Shown here piece after piece: positions 1 to 12,045 of a DNA stretch of 64,000 nt. Made by a program: the position numbers and the translations under genes. Within the stretch, counting starts at the first letter, position 1; each line of letters begins with the position of its first letter. The stretch comes from Desmodus rotundus (Eukaryota > Chordata > Mammalia > Chiroptera > Phyllostomidae), in the NCBI RefSeq assembly GCF_022682495.2, contig NC_071389.1, positions 107,859,951 through 107,923,950 of the forward strand, written 5' to 3'. The notes below the pieces were generated by a model. That model did not search any database. It was not told where the DNA came from and saw only the letters and a list, made by a program, of their open reading frames with translations.

Positions 1-1010
1 GCGGCGAAGGGCTCAGTCCCAAGACCTCAGCGCGGACGTGAGAGCCGCTCGAGGAGTCCGAGGGCTGAGCTGGGACAGCCGGCCGGGGGCAGCTCCTCAG
101 GGAGACCCCGCGGCTGCTTCTTCGGCCCCTGGCAGAGCGCAAGAACGGGGGTCGGTGGCAGGAAGCATCGCCTGAAACTGCGGGTGCGAACGAACTGCCT
201 TCCACTCGTCCACCTTCCTCGGCTGCGGCCACTTCTTTCGTCCCCAGCTACTTCTTGCAGCCACCGAAAGGGGCGGCGCGCGACGGGGAAAGGTTGGGGG
301 AGAGGCCATCTTCCCTAGAGCCAGGTCAGGCCCGGGGGTCCTGCCGCTTTCGCGTGCCTCTCTGCAGAGAAGTGCCGACGTGGTCTACCCTTCGCCAGCC
401 TCCAGACACTTTCCGGTTTAAATGGTGAGGGGCAGGCAGTTCCAGGGCAGGTCCTCAGTCCGCGTCCACTCTGGGGTTTGTGGGGGAGGGGCGGAATCCC
501 TCTTCATGTCGGCTCACAGCGAAATAGTTTACTACAGGTCTTCTCCGCCTGCCAGTTCCCTTCCTTGCACCACTGCCCTGGACTCCCTGCTTCGTGATGC
601 CCTGGGACAGAAAGGCCACGTCTTAATAAAAGTTAATATTAATAGTGGTGGAGGCGCCGTGCAGGTGCTTCTCCCACGCTTCATCTTCGGCTCCCGGCCC
701 CTCCACTTCCAAGCCAGGACCCCTTCCTCTGGAGATGAAACTTGTACTTTGGGGTGCATTCCTGAAATAAGGACCCGTGGGCCCCGTCCTTGCAAATCTC
801 CAGATCACAGAGGGTGGCGAGTGGCAAAGGTCGAGCGCGCACACGGTAGCCGCACGGCAGCAGCGCCTGCCCACCGGCTCTGGCTGGAAGGCGCAGCGTG
901 GAGATAAGCGGGCGGGAGGAGTCAGGGGGTGACAGGAGAGGGACCCGCAGGAAGGGAACAGGCGGAGCAAACTACTGAGAGGCAAATGGGAGGGTGCGGG
1001 GAACAAAATT
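1..1010. other. GC- and CpG-rich sequence at the window edge, no gene identified
   Basis: Strongly CpG-rich for the first 420 bases and moderately so to about 1010. The frames open here (such as plus 422-907 and minus 97-309) have low-complexity composition and no recognisable domain. An AATAAA is present on the plus strand at 625-630. By human synteny CDX2 lies on this side, convergent with PDX1, but I could not match this sequence to CDX2. Confidence 0.5.
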
Positions 1011-1837
1011 TACCTGTAACACTGTCAGGTGTTCAACAAACACTTAATAAAATAAAACCAATACCTAAAAGAAATACCTAACCTGACAGTTAGGTAAAAA
1101 GAATACCTAACTGTCAAGGGCACTTTTTAAAGTGTGTGTAAAGGATTCCGACGTGCTGGCTTTCCCATAGCGGAGTTTGGTTGGGCTTAAGCCTTTATTA
1201 ATACAAGCTAATTGTTTTAAGAAATTACAATTCCTTCCAACGAAATTAAACCATTCAGAGAAGTGAAAATGAGTTAATTTCTCCATTCTTTCAGTCCCAC
1301 CTGGGATTAGGTGTTAACTCCTGGTCCATAAGACTCCAAGAATTTTTTCTGCATACACAAATGTACATTACATATAATCTTGTTATTCTTTTTTCTGTCC
1401 ATTAAACAAAAACACCAAAAAATTTAACTTTGTGACTTGTTTTTATCACTTAATAATATAATCATGGGCATTTCCCCAGGTCATCACATGTAAACCCAAC
1501 TGATTCTTTTTAATGACCACCATATTTTACTGACCACCATATTAAAATTTGGATATACCAGAATTTTTACTCATTCTTTTATGCAAAAATTTCTTTGAAT
1601 GTTTGTTATGTTCAGGTGCTGGGAAAACAGTATTAAGATCACAGATAAGAATCTCGGTGTTCTGGGAGGTTACTTCTAGTGGGGAGAGGATATTTCTTTA
1701 CTTCCCAAGTGATGAATATTCAAGTTGTCAGCGGTTTGCTATTATAAATGATACAAATGTAAATATCCTATGATAAGATATGTAAATATCTTTTTACATA
1801 TATTCTTTGTATCCTTGTTTTTTGAGTTTTTAAAAAA

Positions 1838-2760
1838 TTATTTTTAATTATGGAAAAATACACATAACAAATTTAGCACCTTAACCATTTTTTAAAGATT
1901 TTATTTATTTTTAGAGAGAGGGGAAGGAAGTGAGAAAGAGGAGAGAAACATTGATTGGTTGCCTCTCACAGGCCTCCAACTGGGGACCTGGCCCACAGCC
2001 CAGACATGTGTCCTGACTGGGAATTGAACCAGTGACCTCTCCTTTTGCAGGCTGTCCCTCAATCCACTGAGCCACACCAGCCAGGGCTCAATGTTTTGTT
2101 TTGTTTTTATAGTAGCCATCTTAATGGGTGTGAGGTGGTATCTCATTGTGGTTTTGATTTGTATTTCCCTAATTATTAGTGGTGTTGAGCATCTTTTCAT
2201 GTGCTTATTGGTCATTTGCATATCTTTCTCGGAAAAATGTTTATTCAAGTCCTTCACCCGTTTTTAATCAGATTGTCTTTTTTGTTGTTGTTGAATTGTA
2301 GGAGTTCTTTATATGTAACCCCTTGTCAGAATATGATTTCCAATATTTTCTCGCACTCCATTGGTTGACTCTTCACTTTGTTCATTGTGTTCTGTGATAC
2401 ACAGAAGTTTTTTATTTTAATGTTGTCAATTTACAGGTTATTTTGTTTTATTGCTTGTGTTCTTGCTGTTACATCTAGGAAATCATTGCCAAATCTAATG
2501 TCATGAAGCTTTCCCCCTATGTTTTCTTTTAAGAATCTAATATTTTAGCCCTTAGGTTTAAGTCTTTGATCCGGGCTAAGTTAATGTTTGTGTGTGGTGC
2601 AGGGTAAGGGGCCGACTTTATTATTTTGCATGTGGACATCTAATTTCCCACCATTAGCACTTACTGACATAACAAACACCTTTGGTCTCAGCTCTGTCTT
2701 CATATTTTATATAAAACTTTTTTGCGTACTGCTTCTCCTTAAAAATCATCTTTCCTATAT
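1838..2760 (-). mobile_element. L1 3' fragments, split by a Ves SINE
   Basis: 1838-1888 has the L1 3'UTR text ACACATAACAAATTTAGCAC. After the SINE, 2089 onwards has GTGTGAGGTGGTATCTCATT and GATTTCCAATATTTTCTCGC, i.e. minus-strand L1 3' and ORF2 sequence. The two parts may be one insertion. No open frame. Confidence 0.7.
1889..2088 (-). mobile_element. Ves SINE
   Basis: Minus-strand tRNA-derived bat SINE: T-rich tail at the left, GGGACCTGGCCCACAGCCC in the middle, head GAGCCACACCAGCCAGGGCT at the right. It interrupts L1 sequence. Confidence 0.9.
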
Positions 2761-3099
2761 AGCCTGTATTTTCTGAAAAAAATCTTGGGTTATACTTTCT
2801 TCCCTGGGCTCTTCATAAGCACAGCTTCAATCTCTTCTACTGTTGAACACAAGTGTACTAGTTGCACCAATGCTCACACCTTTAAAAATGGGCTCAAAAA
2901 ATATTATGGTTCACATATGATAAAATTTACTTCTCACAAAACACTATGAAGGGGATGCCTCTGGTTGGTAGTGAAGCACTCTTGAGCATGGTAATTCAGT
3001 GACTTAGGCTTCTTTCATAGTATAAAGCCGCCGGTATCCAGCTGGCAGAAGAGAGTGCAAAGAGAGGGCAAAGCTGCTTCTTTAAAACCCCAGACCCCA

Positions 3100-3315
3100 G
3101 CCCTCACTACTGTGGCTCAGTTGGTTGGGTGTCGTACTGTAGAGCAAAAACGTCACCGGTTCAATTCTCAGTCAGGGCACAAGCCTGGATTGCAGGTTCA
3201 GTCCTGGCTTGTGTGCGTGTGAGAGGCAACCGATGGATATTTCTCTCACACATCCATATTTTCCTCCCTCCCTTCCCCTCTCTTTAAAAATAAATAAATA
3301 CAATCCTTTAAAAAA
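3100..3315 (+). mobile_element. Ves SINE, diverged
   Basis: Head GCCCTCACTACTGTGGCTCA, B-box GGTTCAATTCTCAGTCAGGG, tail AAAAATAAATAAATACAATC. Confidence 0.85.
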
Positions 3316-3926
3316 GCCTAGGCTCCAAAGGGCAAACATCGCTCCCACTAACTTACTGTTGCCCAGATCTAGACAATGACCCACCTATCTGCATGGTGTG
3401 TTAGGGAACGTAGAAATTCCTTGTGCCCAGAAAGAAGAGAAAATGACATTGAACATCTGGCAGGCTCTGCCATGGTGGGTTAGAAGTCTGATCAATTCTT
3501 ATTATTGCACTCCTTTTAAGACAATTGATTTTTTTTGTGGATGCCCCAATTATTGTTTCTTTATTTTGGAAGTCTAGTTACTTTAACAGATATGGCTCCA
3601 TGATGAACTTTCTACATCATTTTTCCTCCTATAATGATTTTTTTAAAATTGCAGGTTTGACTCTTTTATTTCAGGAAAAAAATGGATTCACAGTTTTGAG
3701 TACTTCTATGCAACTTTTGTTTTGTTCTCTTCTTTAGGCACGCACATTCAATTTCCTGTAACAAATATACTTGAGAGATTCGTTGTTGTCACAAGGCCAC
3801 ATTCCTGCAGATTCCAAAAGTATTTGTAGCTTTCATTTGAGTAATTCTGTGCTTTTCAGCTTGTAGGTTGCAACTCATGAATGGGTCATAAAATTCATCT
3901 AGTGGATTGTGACCTGCTGAATTCAT

Positions 3927-4250
3927 TGTCTATTGTTGCATAACAAATCACCACAAACTTAGCAGCTTAAAACAACACACCTTTGTCATCTCACAGTCTG
4001 TTTGGGTCAGGAGTCTGAGCACAGCCTAGCTGGGTCCTCTGCTTGGGTCTCACAGGCCACAGTCCCGGTGCTGGCCAGGGCTCCAGTCTCATCCGAGGGC
4101 CCAGCGGGGAAACATCCACCTCCAAGCTCACTCAGGTGGTCGGTGGAGGTGACTTCCTTGTGGCTTCACAGCCAAGGGTCCTGCTATGTGCTGACTGTTG
4201 ACTGAAGGCTGCCTGGTACCCTAGAGGCCCTCCACCATCCCTGACCTATG
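3927..4250 (-). mobile_element. MaLR-like LTR, old
   Basis: The plus strand starts TTGTCTATTGTTGCATAACA and continues CACAAACTTAGCAGCTTAAA, the reverse complement of a MaLR 3' end. It continues to a CTGACTGTTGACTGAAGGCT stretch. Four copies of this kind lie between 3.9 and 19 kb, all in the same orientation. Confidence 0.6.
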
Positions 4251-4570
4251 GGGTTCCTCAGTATGGTCATTTACTTTATCAATCCAGCAAGGAGACCCTC
4301 TCACTCTGATCATGAGGCCGGAAGGCCCAGAAATTGCAGGGTGGGACCAAGGCAAGCAGGAGGCAGCTTGGTGACCCCAGAAATGGTTAGGCCAGCGGGT
4401 GGCTACACTGGTCTTGTGGGTGTGCAGCCCTTTGTTTACCTAAATGACTCTGGGGGGCGCCATGTAAGGCCTGTGCCCAGCCAAGACGAGTGGGCTGTGG
4501 GGCCCTCCTGTATCGTTGTGTGTGTGTGTGTATTTTAAATCCTCACCCAGGAATATGTTTATTCGCTTTT

Positions 4571-4781
4571 ATTTTTTTTAAAGATTTTATTTATTTATTT
4601 TTAGAGAGGGGGGAGGGAGAAAGACAGGGAGAGAAACATCATGTGCGAGAGAAACATCCATTGGCTGCTTCTTGCTCACCCCCACCCCCGGACCCAGCCT
4701 GTGCCCTGACCAGGAATTGAATCAGCGACCCTTGGGTTTGCAGGAATGACGCTTTGCCCCCTGAGCCACACCAGTCAGGGC
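4571..4781 (-). mobile_element. Ves SINE
   Basis: Tail AAAGATTTTATTTATTTATT; head GAGCCACACCAGTCAGGGC. Immediately followed by a second, older SINE in the same orientation. Confidence 0.9.
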
Positions 4782-4782
4782 A

Positions 4783-4990
4783 TGTTTATTGCTTTTGGAG
4801 AAAGAGGAGGGGAGAGAGAAAGGAAGAAACATTGATGTGAGGGAGAAACATGGATTTGTTGCCTCCCATAGATGCCCCAACTAGAGATCAAACCTGAAAC
4901 TTAGGCATGTGCCCTGACTGGGAATCTAACTCAAAACCTTTTGGTGTACTGGATGACATTCCAACCAACTGAGACACCCAGCTGTGGCTC
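4783..4990 (-). mobile_element. Ves SINE, old
   Basis: ATGTGCCCTGACTGGGAATC and CCAACCAACTGAGACACCCA mark a diverged minus-strand copy; its 3' tail is lost at the junction with the SINE at 4571-4781. Confidence 0.75.
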
Positions 4991-5168
4991 TTTGTATTTT
5001 TAAAGGATAGATTACTTACATCAGAAATGCTACATCAGGAAAGTGCTCATTTTTTACTTTAATAAATATAGTCATTACTTTTCAAAAAGGTTTAGTACTT
5101 CACAATACCATCATAGGTGCCTATGAGTGAGTTCTTTCTTCATAGCCCCTTTGCACTATAGGTTATCT

Positions 5169-7190
5169 TTTATTTATTTTATTTTATTTTTTAAAATGTT
5201 TTATTTATTATGCTATTACAGTTGTCCCATTCCCCCCTTTATTCCCCTCTGCCCTGTACACCCCCTCCCACCTGCATTCCCCCCCTTTAGTTCATGTCCA
5301 TGGGTCATACTTATATGTTCTTTGGCTTCTACATTTCCTATACTATTCTTAACCTCCCCTTGTCTATCTTCAACCTACCATTTATGCTTCTTATTCTCTG
5401 TACCTTTTCCCCCTCTCTCCCTCTCTCCACTCCCCTGTTGATAACCCTCCATGTGATCTCCATTTCTGGGATTTTGTTCCTGTTCTAGTTGTTTGCTTAG
5501 TTTGTTTTTATTTTTGTTTTAGATTCAGTTGTTAATAACTGTAAGTTTGTTGTCATTTTACTGTTCATATTTTTGATCTTTTTCTTAGATAAGTCCCTTT
5601 AACATTTCATATAATAAAGGCTTGGTGATGATGAACTCCTTTAACTTGACCTTACCTGGGAAGCACTTTATCTGCCCTTCCATTCTAAATGATAGCTTTG
5701 CTGGATACAGTAATCTTGGATATAAGTCCTTGCCTTTCATGACTTGGAATACTTTTTTCCAGCCCTTTCTTGCCTGCAAGGTTTCTTTTAAGAAATCAGC
5801 TGAAGAATTAAGGGAATTCCTTTGTAGGTAACTGTGTCCTTTCCTCTTGCTGCTTCTAAGATTCTCTCCTTCTGTTTCATCTTGGGTAATGTAATTATGA
5901 TGTGCCTTGGTGTATTCCTCCTTGGGTCCAGCTTCTTTGGGACTCTCTGAGCTTCCTGGACTTCCTGGAAGTCTATTTCCTTTGCCAGATGAGGGAAGTT
6001 CTCCTTCATTATTTGTTCAAATAAACTTTCAATTTCTTGCTCTTCCTCTTCTCCTTCTGGTACCCCTATAATTCAGATGTTGGAATGTTTCAAGATGTCC
6101 TGGAGGTTCCTAAGCCTCTCCTCATTTTTTTGAATTCTTGTTTCTTCATTCTGTTCTAGTTGGATGTTTCTTTCTTCCTTCTGGTCCACACCATTGATCT
6201 GAGTCCCAGTTTCCTTCCCATCACTATTGGTTCCCTGTACATTTTCCTTTGTTTCACTTAGCATAACCTTCATTTTTTCATCCAAATTGCGACCAAATTC
6301 AACCAGTTCTGTGAGCATCCTGATTACCAGTGTTTTAAACTGTGCATCTGATAGGTTGGCTATCTCTTAATTGCTTAGTTATATTTTTTCTGGAGCTCTG
6401 ATCTGTTCTTTCATTTGGGCCTTTTTTTTTTTTTTTTTTTTTGTCTTGGCGTGCCTGTTACATAAAGGGGCGGAGCCTTAGGTATCACCAGGGCTAGGTA
6501 ACGCAAATCACTGCACTGTGACACTGTATGTGAGGGAGGGGTCCAAGAGGGAACAGTTCTGCTTGCTCCTCTCTCTGCCAGTTTTCAGTCACTTCACTCA
6601 CTATCCACAATCAAATTGGGTCCCTCTGGGTCTGATTCCCAAGTGGGTGGGCTTGTGCACGCTCTAGGCCCCTGTGGGTCTCTCCAAAGAACTCTCCTGT
6701 GAGGCTGGGAGTCTCTCCTGCTGCTGCCCCAACCCCCACGGGTGTTTTCAATCAGAGGTTTGAGGCTTTATTTCCCCACACTGGAGCCCTGGGTTGCACA
6801 GTCTGCTTCGCTCCCCCGCTGTTCCAGAGATAAACCGAGGTTTATCTCTGTGCAAATGTGGGGCCACAGGGTCTGCCAGCCACCACTTTGTGGGGTGTGC
6901 TAGCTGCAGCCTGGCCTGGCCTGCCCCATTCCACAATCCGCCACCTCGCTGGGTCTGCCAGCCGCCGCCTTGCTGTGAGTCCTCTCCTCCCCAGCTGCCC
7001 GTCTCTGTCCCTCCTACCGGTCTGGATGAATGTTTCTTCTTTATCTCCTTGGTTGTCGGACTTCTATACAGTTCGATTTTCTGTCAGTTCTGGTTGTTTT
7101 TGTTTTTAAATTGTTGTTGTCCTTCTTTTGGTTGTGTGAGGAAGCACAGTGTGTCTACCTATGCCTCCATCTTGGTGGGAAGCCCCTGAA
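5169..7190 (-). mobile_element. ORF1-only (half-L1-like) retrotransposon, copy A, near full length
   Basis: On the minus strand the element begins at about 7190 with CTTCCCACCAAGATGGAGGC, a typical L1 start. It runs through a GC-rich 5'UTR and an A-run at 6421-6442, then an L1 ORF1-type frame (coiled coil, then RRM-like and C-terminal domain; pieces at 6318-6073, 6009-5788 and 5779-5585 broken by stops and shifts). It ends with about 400 bases of 3'UTR and an A-rich tail near 5170-5210. There is no reverse transcriptase: after the ORF1 end (EMLKGLI) the poly(A) follows within about 400 bases. The layout fits HAL1-type half-L1 elements mobilised in trans by L1. Not a functional gene. Confidence 0.8.
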
Positions 7191-7249
7191 TTTCCATTTT
7201 TTAAAGCAACCAAATTTGTGATTTTTTTTTTTACAGTGGGCACAGGAAA

Positions 7250-7960
7250 CCAATACAGCAGTTTTTTATTGCTGTATAACAAACAACCCCAAACTTAGTG
7301 TTAGACAATGAGCATTTCATTATATTCATGGAGTCTTTGGGTCAGGATATGGACAGGATACAGCAAAAATGACTTCTTTTCTACTCCACAATCTCTGCAC
7401 CCTGAGTTGGAAAGAGGGCTGATCCCCAGTCCAGGCCCTCTTGAATGTCTCGGGTGGAAATCGCTCACAGAAGTGTCCAAACTTTTGCCATCTCTGTGCC
7501 ACACTGGAAGATGAAGAGTTGTCTTGGGCCACATTAAATATATTGTGACACATAATCACCCGCACAAAAAGTCTCATCACATTTTAAATAAATATATGAT
7601 TTTGTGTTGGGCTGCGTTCATAGCCATCCTGGGCTGCCTGCAGCCAGCTGGCTGCAGGTTGGACACCCCTGATGGAGGTTTCTTTACTCATGTAGTTGAT
7701 GCCTAGTCTAAAATGAGTTGAAAGGTGGGCTAATTTTGGATTGTTAACTAGAGTTCCTTTTTATGTGACTCAGGCTCCCTCATAGCATGGTAACCTTGGA
7801 CTTATCAAACTTTTTAAGTTAGTCCCATGCCCACAAATTATTTATGTTACTCCATATCCAAGTTCTCTCCTCCTAAAGCTTCATCTCATTCAGGCATTGG
7901 GCTTAGGCTCAGGGCCCATGGTCTCATAATGTAGATCAGACACATGTCAGGCTCCTTAAG
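7250..7960 (-). mobile_element. MaLR-like LTR, old, split by a hAT element
   Basis: TTATTGCTGTATAACAAACA and CCCCAAACTTAGTG start the repeat; the hAT element sits at 7464-7673. Later text (CAGGCTCCCTCATAGCATGG) fits the same family. The right limit is uncertain. Confidence 0.5.
7464..7673 (-). mobile_element. hAT-type non-autonomous element
   Basis: The end at 7673 reads CAGGGGTGTCCAACC on the minus strand; the end at 7464 reads CAGAAGTGTCCAAAC on plus, an imperfect inverted repeat. The interior has GTCTTGGGCCACATTAAATA and TTTGTGTTGGGCTGCGTTCA, typical of a widespread mammalian short hAT repeat. It splits an older MaLR-like repeat. Confidence 0.7.
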
Positions 7961-8380
7961 TTAAGTTCCTTGGATATGGTTCCACTTAATCTGAAAACTC
8001 ATGAATTAAAGAGACAGGTTTTCTGCCACTCATTCTTCAAATAAACCCAACATACAGTGGTGGGAAAAGTGTAGGATAACTGCTGTAGACACTTCTGTCC
8101 CAAAGTGGAGAGAATAGAAACACAGTAGTCATTGGTTTGCATTAATTCTGAAATCCATCCCAGCATATATGACCCATTCATTGATTAGGACTTTGTTCTA
8201 CTCCCAGGGAATGACTATCTGGGGCTTTTTCCTCTGCCCTGTAGGTCTTTGCTCCCATTCTCTGAGTCATCATTCAGTTTCCCATAAAAGGTAGACAATG
8301 TTTGCAATTTTTAAAGCCTACTTTCTACTTGAAGTTTGGGGAGCTGAAAGTTTCATTTCACTTTTTACTACCTCTGTTCC

Positions 8381-8582
8381 TTTAAAAGATTTTATTTATT
8401 TATTTTTAGAAAGATGGGAAGGGAGGGAGAAAGAGTTGGAGAGCAAACATTCACTGCCTTTCACACACTCCCAACTGGGGACCTGGCATGCATTCCAGGC
8501 ATGTGCCCTGACCAGAATCAAACCAGCAACCTTTCAGTTCCCACATTGGCACTCAATCCACTGAGCCACACTAGCCAGGACA
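8381..8582 (-). mobile_element. Ves SINE
   Basis: Tail TTTAAAAGATTTTATTTATT; GGGACCTGGCATGCATTCCA; head GAGCCACACTAGCCAGGACA. Confidence 0.88.
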
Positions 8583-8639
8583 TCTCTGTTCCTTTAGATT
8601 CAAGCTGATACAATTCCTTTAAAATCTTTGTGGATTTCT

Positions 8640-9125
8640 TTATTGTAAGATTTTTATATTTACTTTTATAGAGAGAGGGGAGGGGAGGGAGAAAGAGAGG
8701 GAGAGAAACATCAATGTGGGAGAAATATCAGTATAAGAGAGAAACATCAGTCCTGGCTCGTATGGCTGAGTGGACTGCACACTGGCCTGTGAACCAAAGG
8801 GTCATAGGTTCAATTCCCAGTCAGGGCACATGCCTGGGTTGTGGGCCAGGTTTCCCAGTGTGGGGTGCGTGAGAAGCAACCACACATTGATGTTTCTCTC
8901 CCTCTTTTTTTCCCTCCTTTTCCCTCTGTCTAAAAATAAATAAGTAAAATCTTAAAGTGAGAGAGATAGAGAGAGAGAGAGAGACATCAATGAGTTGCGT
9001 CTCACATGTGCCTAGACCTGGGACCAAACCCACAACCCGGGCATGTGTCCTGACCAGGAATTGAACTGTCAACCTTTTGCTTTGTGGGATGATGCCCAAC
9101 CAACTGAGCCATACTGGTCAGGGCT
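8640..9125 (-). mobile_element. Ves SINE, split by another Ves SINE
   Basis: The left part 8640-8750 holds the tail and the AGAGAAACATC region. The right part 8957-9125 resumes GACATCAATGAGTTGCGTCT and ends in the head GAGCCATACTGGTCAGGGCT. The plus-strand copy at 8751-8956 separates them. Confidence 0.85.
8751..8956 (+). mobile_element. Ves SINE nested in a Ves SINE
   Basis: Head TCCTGGCTCGTATGGCTGAG, B-box GGTTCAATTCCCAGTCAGGG, tail AAAAATAAATAAGTAAAATC. It is younger than the copy it interrupts. Confidence 0.88.
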
Positions 9126-9324
9126 CTTTGTGGATTTGTTATGTTTCAATTTATAGAAATCTGTTTCATTGTATAAAACTACCCACAAATCTCAGATGTA
9201 AGCCCTCTCTTCCTTGAGAGCCTCCATGAAGCTGCTGTGCAACAATGCTTTCAAGACGTTTTAGCAGCCCTATTGTTTAATAGAGATTGTAAGGCTTGCT
9301 CTGAAACCCTTAGAAAGCTAAAAG

Positions 9325-9833
9325 GTCCAGAATGTGCCATCTTAAAATACGCCACTTTGACATGGGAATTACTTTGAGCTGAAGACAACTGAGAGCCAGC
9401 AGATCCAGGCACAGTTCTTTGCCTTCCCTTTTCCTGCCTTCACACTCCCTTCTGTGAAGGTATTTCCCTCTCTTATAGTAGGAAGAGGAGAACAACTTTT
9501 ATCATCAAAGAGGGAGAGTCCTCACTGAGATGAGTCTGCATTAAGCAAGCCTCACAAAACATTAATCTTCTATTAATCTCCTATTAATCTCCATCGTATG
9601 TTTTCTAGTCACTTCTCCACAATGAATTATCTCTTGAAGCCCAAACCCTCTTTACTCTGTTAAAACGGTCTATAAGCCCCTGAGTGTAGACTCTTTGAGT
9701 TTCCCATCTTTTCTGTGAACTCCCATGTAGGCAAAATATTAATAAAATGTGTGGTTTTTTTCCTCCTGATAATCTTTCTTTTGTTGGTCGAAGAGAGTAG
9801 AGGAAACAATTTTCCTCCCTGTCAAGGACTTTG
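9325..9833 (+). mobile_element. Solo endogenous-retrovirus LTR
   Basis: A 510-bp block with LTR character: an internal ATCTCCATCGTATGTTTTCT, a TATA-poor U3, AATAAA at 9741-9746, then a T/C-rich segment and an end ...GAAACAATTTTCCTCCCT. It resembles a class I ERV LTR from memory. No gag, pol or env sequence adjoins it. Promoter or poly(A) activity would be inference. Confidence 0.6.
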
Positions 9834-10321
9834 TCCAGTTGAGTCTATGAAGCACTTACCTTATACCATTCTTAGGTCCTAACAAAGGGCTTAAAGTCAT
9901 ACCATTGGTCTCATTTTTATTCTGAGAACAGATTTTCTTGACAGTGCCCTAGAATTCATTTTTGCTTAGAGGTCCCTTCTTACTTTGAGAATCCTTCACT
10001 GGGTAAGTTCCAGCTGAGCCCTCTACATTTCCTTTTAATTACGGTATGCTTGAAAACTGAAGAGTGTATTCTTTAGTTCATCTTTATTCTTTCACATTTT
10101 ACATAGGTAGCTAGAATAAGTTGGTGGCACCTTTAATACTCTGTTCAGAATTTCCTCATCTAGATTACTGAGTGTATTAAGTATTGAATACATTTCCTCT
10201 TCCATATGACCTTGGATGACAGTGTTGCCAAACCTTCTGCCAATACCTAACAAATATCTTCTTCCCTTCAGCTTCTGACATTTTCCTAACTTTATTCAAG
10301 CCCTCACCATCACCTTTTAAA

Positions 10322-10350
10322 ATGTATGTATGTATGTATGTATGTATGTA
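10322..10350 (+). repeat. (ATGT)n microsatellite
   Basis: Seven ATGT units in a row. Confidence 0.9.
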
Positions 10351-10464
10351 TTTACCATCAGTTTTTCCAGTGCCTATCTAGCTTGTCATCCAGTCCCCAA
10401 GCAAGTACCACGTATCTTAGGCATTTTCAAGGCAGCAACCTCTTTCCAGTTGCTGAATTTTGTC

Positions 10465-10983
10465 TCTACCATTTATTACTGTGTCACAAACCATCTTAGA
10501 TCTTAATATGTTCATGGATTCTGTGGGTCGGCAACTCAAACAGGGAATAATAGCTTTCTTTCATCCACAGTGTCTGGACCCTCAGCTATGAATTCCTGAA
10601 TGGCTGGGGGCTGAAATAACTTGGATCCTCTTCATTCACATATCTGGTACCTTGTATGAGACAACCCAAAGTCTAAGCTCAGCTGGAGCTGTCCATGGGA
10701 GTCTCTGCGCTTGGTCTCTATGTGTGGCCTGGGCTTCCTCACAGCTTGATGGACACAGGGTAATGACTTCTTACAGTGTGGCTCAGGGCCCAGGAGCATG
10801 TGTTCCTAGGAAACAATGCAGCAGCTGATGGCCTTTAATCACAGTAAGTCACTTCCACTGTATTACGTTGGGCAAAGCAGCCATATGTTCATCCAGGTTC
10901 AAGGAGGAAAGACATAGACTCCATTTTTTGGTGGGGGGACTGTCAAAAATGTGTGCTCATGCTTTAAAATGGCCACATGCATG
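10465..10983 (-). mobile_element. MaLR-like LTR, old
   Basis: TTTATTACTGTGTCACAAAC at the start, then GCCTGGGCTTCCTCACAGCT and GGACTGTCAAAAATGTGTGC, match the order of the same MaLR-like family. It is directly followed by a Ves SINE. Confidence 0.6.
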
Positions 10984-11213
10984 CCCGGACTGGTGTAGCT
11001 CAGTTGTTTGGACTTCATCTCGCAAAGGAAAACATTGTTTGCCAATTCAGTCCAGGTCAGAGCTCATGCCTAGGTTGTGGGTTTGGTCCCTGGTTGGGGC
11101 AATTATGGGGAGGCAACTGATAGATGTTTCTCACATCGATGTTTCTTTCCCTCTCTTTCTCTCTTCCTTCCCCTCTTTTTAAAAATAAATAAATAAATAA
11201 AATCTTTAAAAAT
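10984..11213 (+). mobile_element. Ves SINE, diverged
   Basis: Head CCCGGACTGGTGTAGCTCAG, degenerate B-box, tail AAAAATAAATAAATAAATAA. Confidence 0.85.
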
Positions 11214-11303
11214 ATAGCCACATGCACACATGTATTTATATATGTGTGTGCATAAAATACAGACTGAAAAGAAACATAACAAAATACAAGTGATTAAGAA
11301 ATA

Positions 11304-11544
11304 GCCCTGGCTGGTGTGGCTCAGTAGATTGAGTGCTGGCCTGTGAACTGAAAGGTCAAGAGTTTGGTCACTGGTTTGATTCCCAGTCAGGGCACATGCC
11401 TGGGTTGCGGGCCAGGTCTCCAGTTGGGGGCATGTGAGAGGCAACTGATCAATGTATTTCTCACACACCTATGTTTCACTCCCCCTCTTTTTCCCTCCCT
11501 TCCCCTTTCTCTAAAAATAGATAAATAAAATATTTTTTTAAAAG
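11304..11544 (+). mobile_element. Ves SINE with an extra internal segment
   Basis: Head GCCCTGGCTGGTGTGGCTCA. The stretch AGAGTTTGGTCACTGGTTTG carries a partial duplication before the B-box TTTGATTCCCAGTCAGGG. GAAATA lies on both sides as a short target duplication. Confidence 0.88.
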
Positions 11545-11662
11545 AGAAATAATCACTGCTGTTTATTAGGGCCAATTTTATTTTCCTCCTTTTCCTTAGA
11601 CTCTTCTCCATTTCTCAAATTTTCTATATATTTTTTTAGATGGAAAGACATTTTTTAAAAGT

Positions 11663-11818
11663 CCTCACCTGAGGAGATTATATATATACATTAGAGAGAG
11701 AGAGAGAGAGTAACATCAATTGTTTGTCTTCCATATGTGTCCAGAGAGGGGGTCCAACCTACAACCTTTTGGTATGTGAGATGATGCTCCAACCAACTGA
11801 GCCACATGGGCCAGGGCT
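11663..11818 (-). mobile_element. Ves-type SINE, older subfamily
   Basis: CCTCACCTGAGGAGATTATA at the left is the tail of the 'ATCCTCGGGTGAGGAT' subfamily; head GAGCCACATGGGCCAGGGCT at the right. Confidence 0.8.
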
Positions 11819-12045
11819 ATTATGACAAATTTTAAGGACATTCAAAAGACAAATAGTCTAAAGAAAGTGCCATATACACATCACCCAACTACAATAATGA
11901 TTGACTCATAGCCCATCTTGCTTCATTTACATCTTCCCAATATTCTAAATAAAGCACCCAATATCATATCAATTTATCTTTAAATATTTTAGAGTATATC
12001 ATTAAAAGATATGGACACTTTAACCATTATCATACCTTAAAAACA

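Noticed and set aside
1..420. CDX2 3' exon at the window edge
   Set aside because: Expected on this side by human synteny, but no CDX2 homeodomain or C-terminal text was found in any frame.
422..907. 161-codon plus-strand frame near the window start
   Set aside because: No domain, low-complexity composition and a competing open frame on the other strand.
8751..8830. tRNA genes at the heads of Ves SINEs
   Set aside because: The heads keep A- and B-box-like text but cannot form a full tRNA cloverleaf and always continue into the SINE body.
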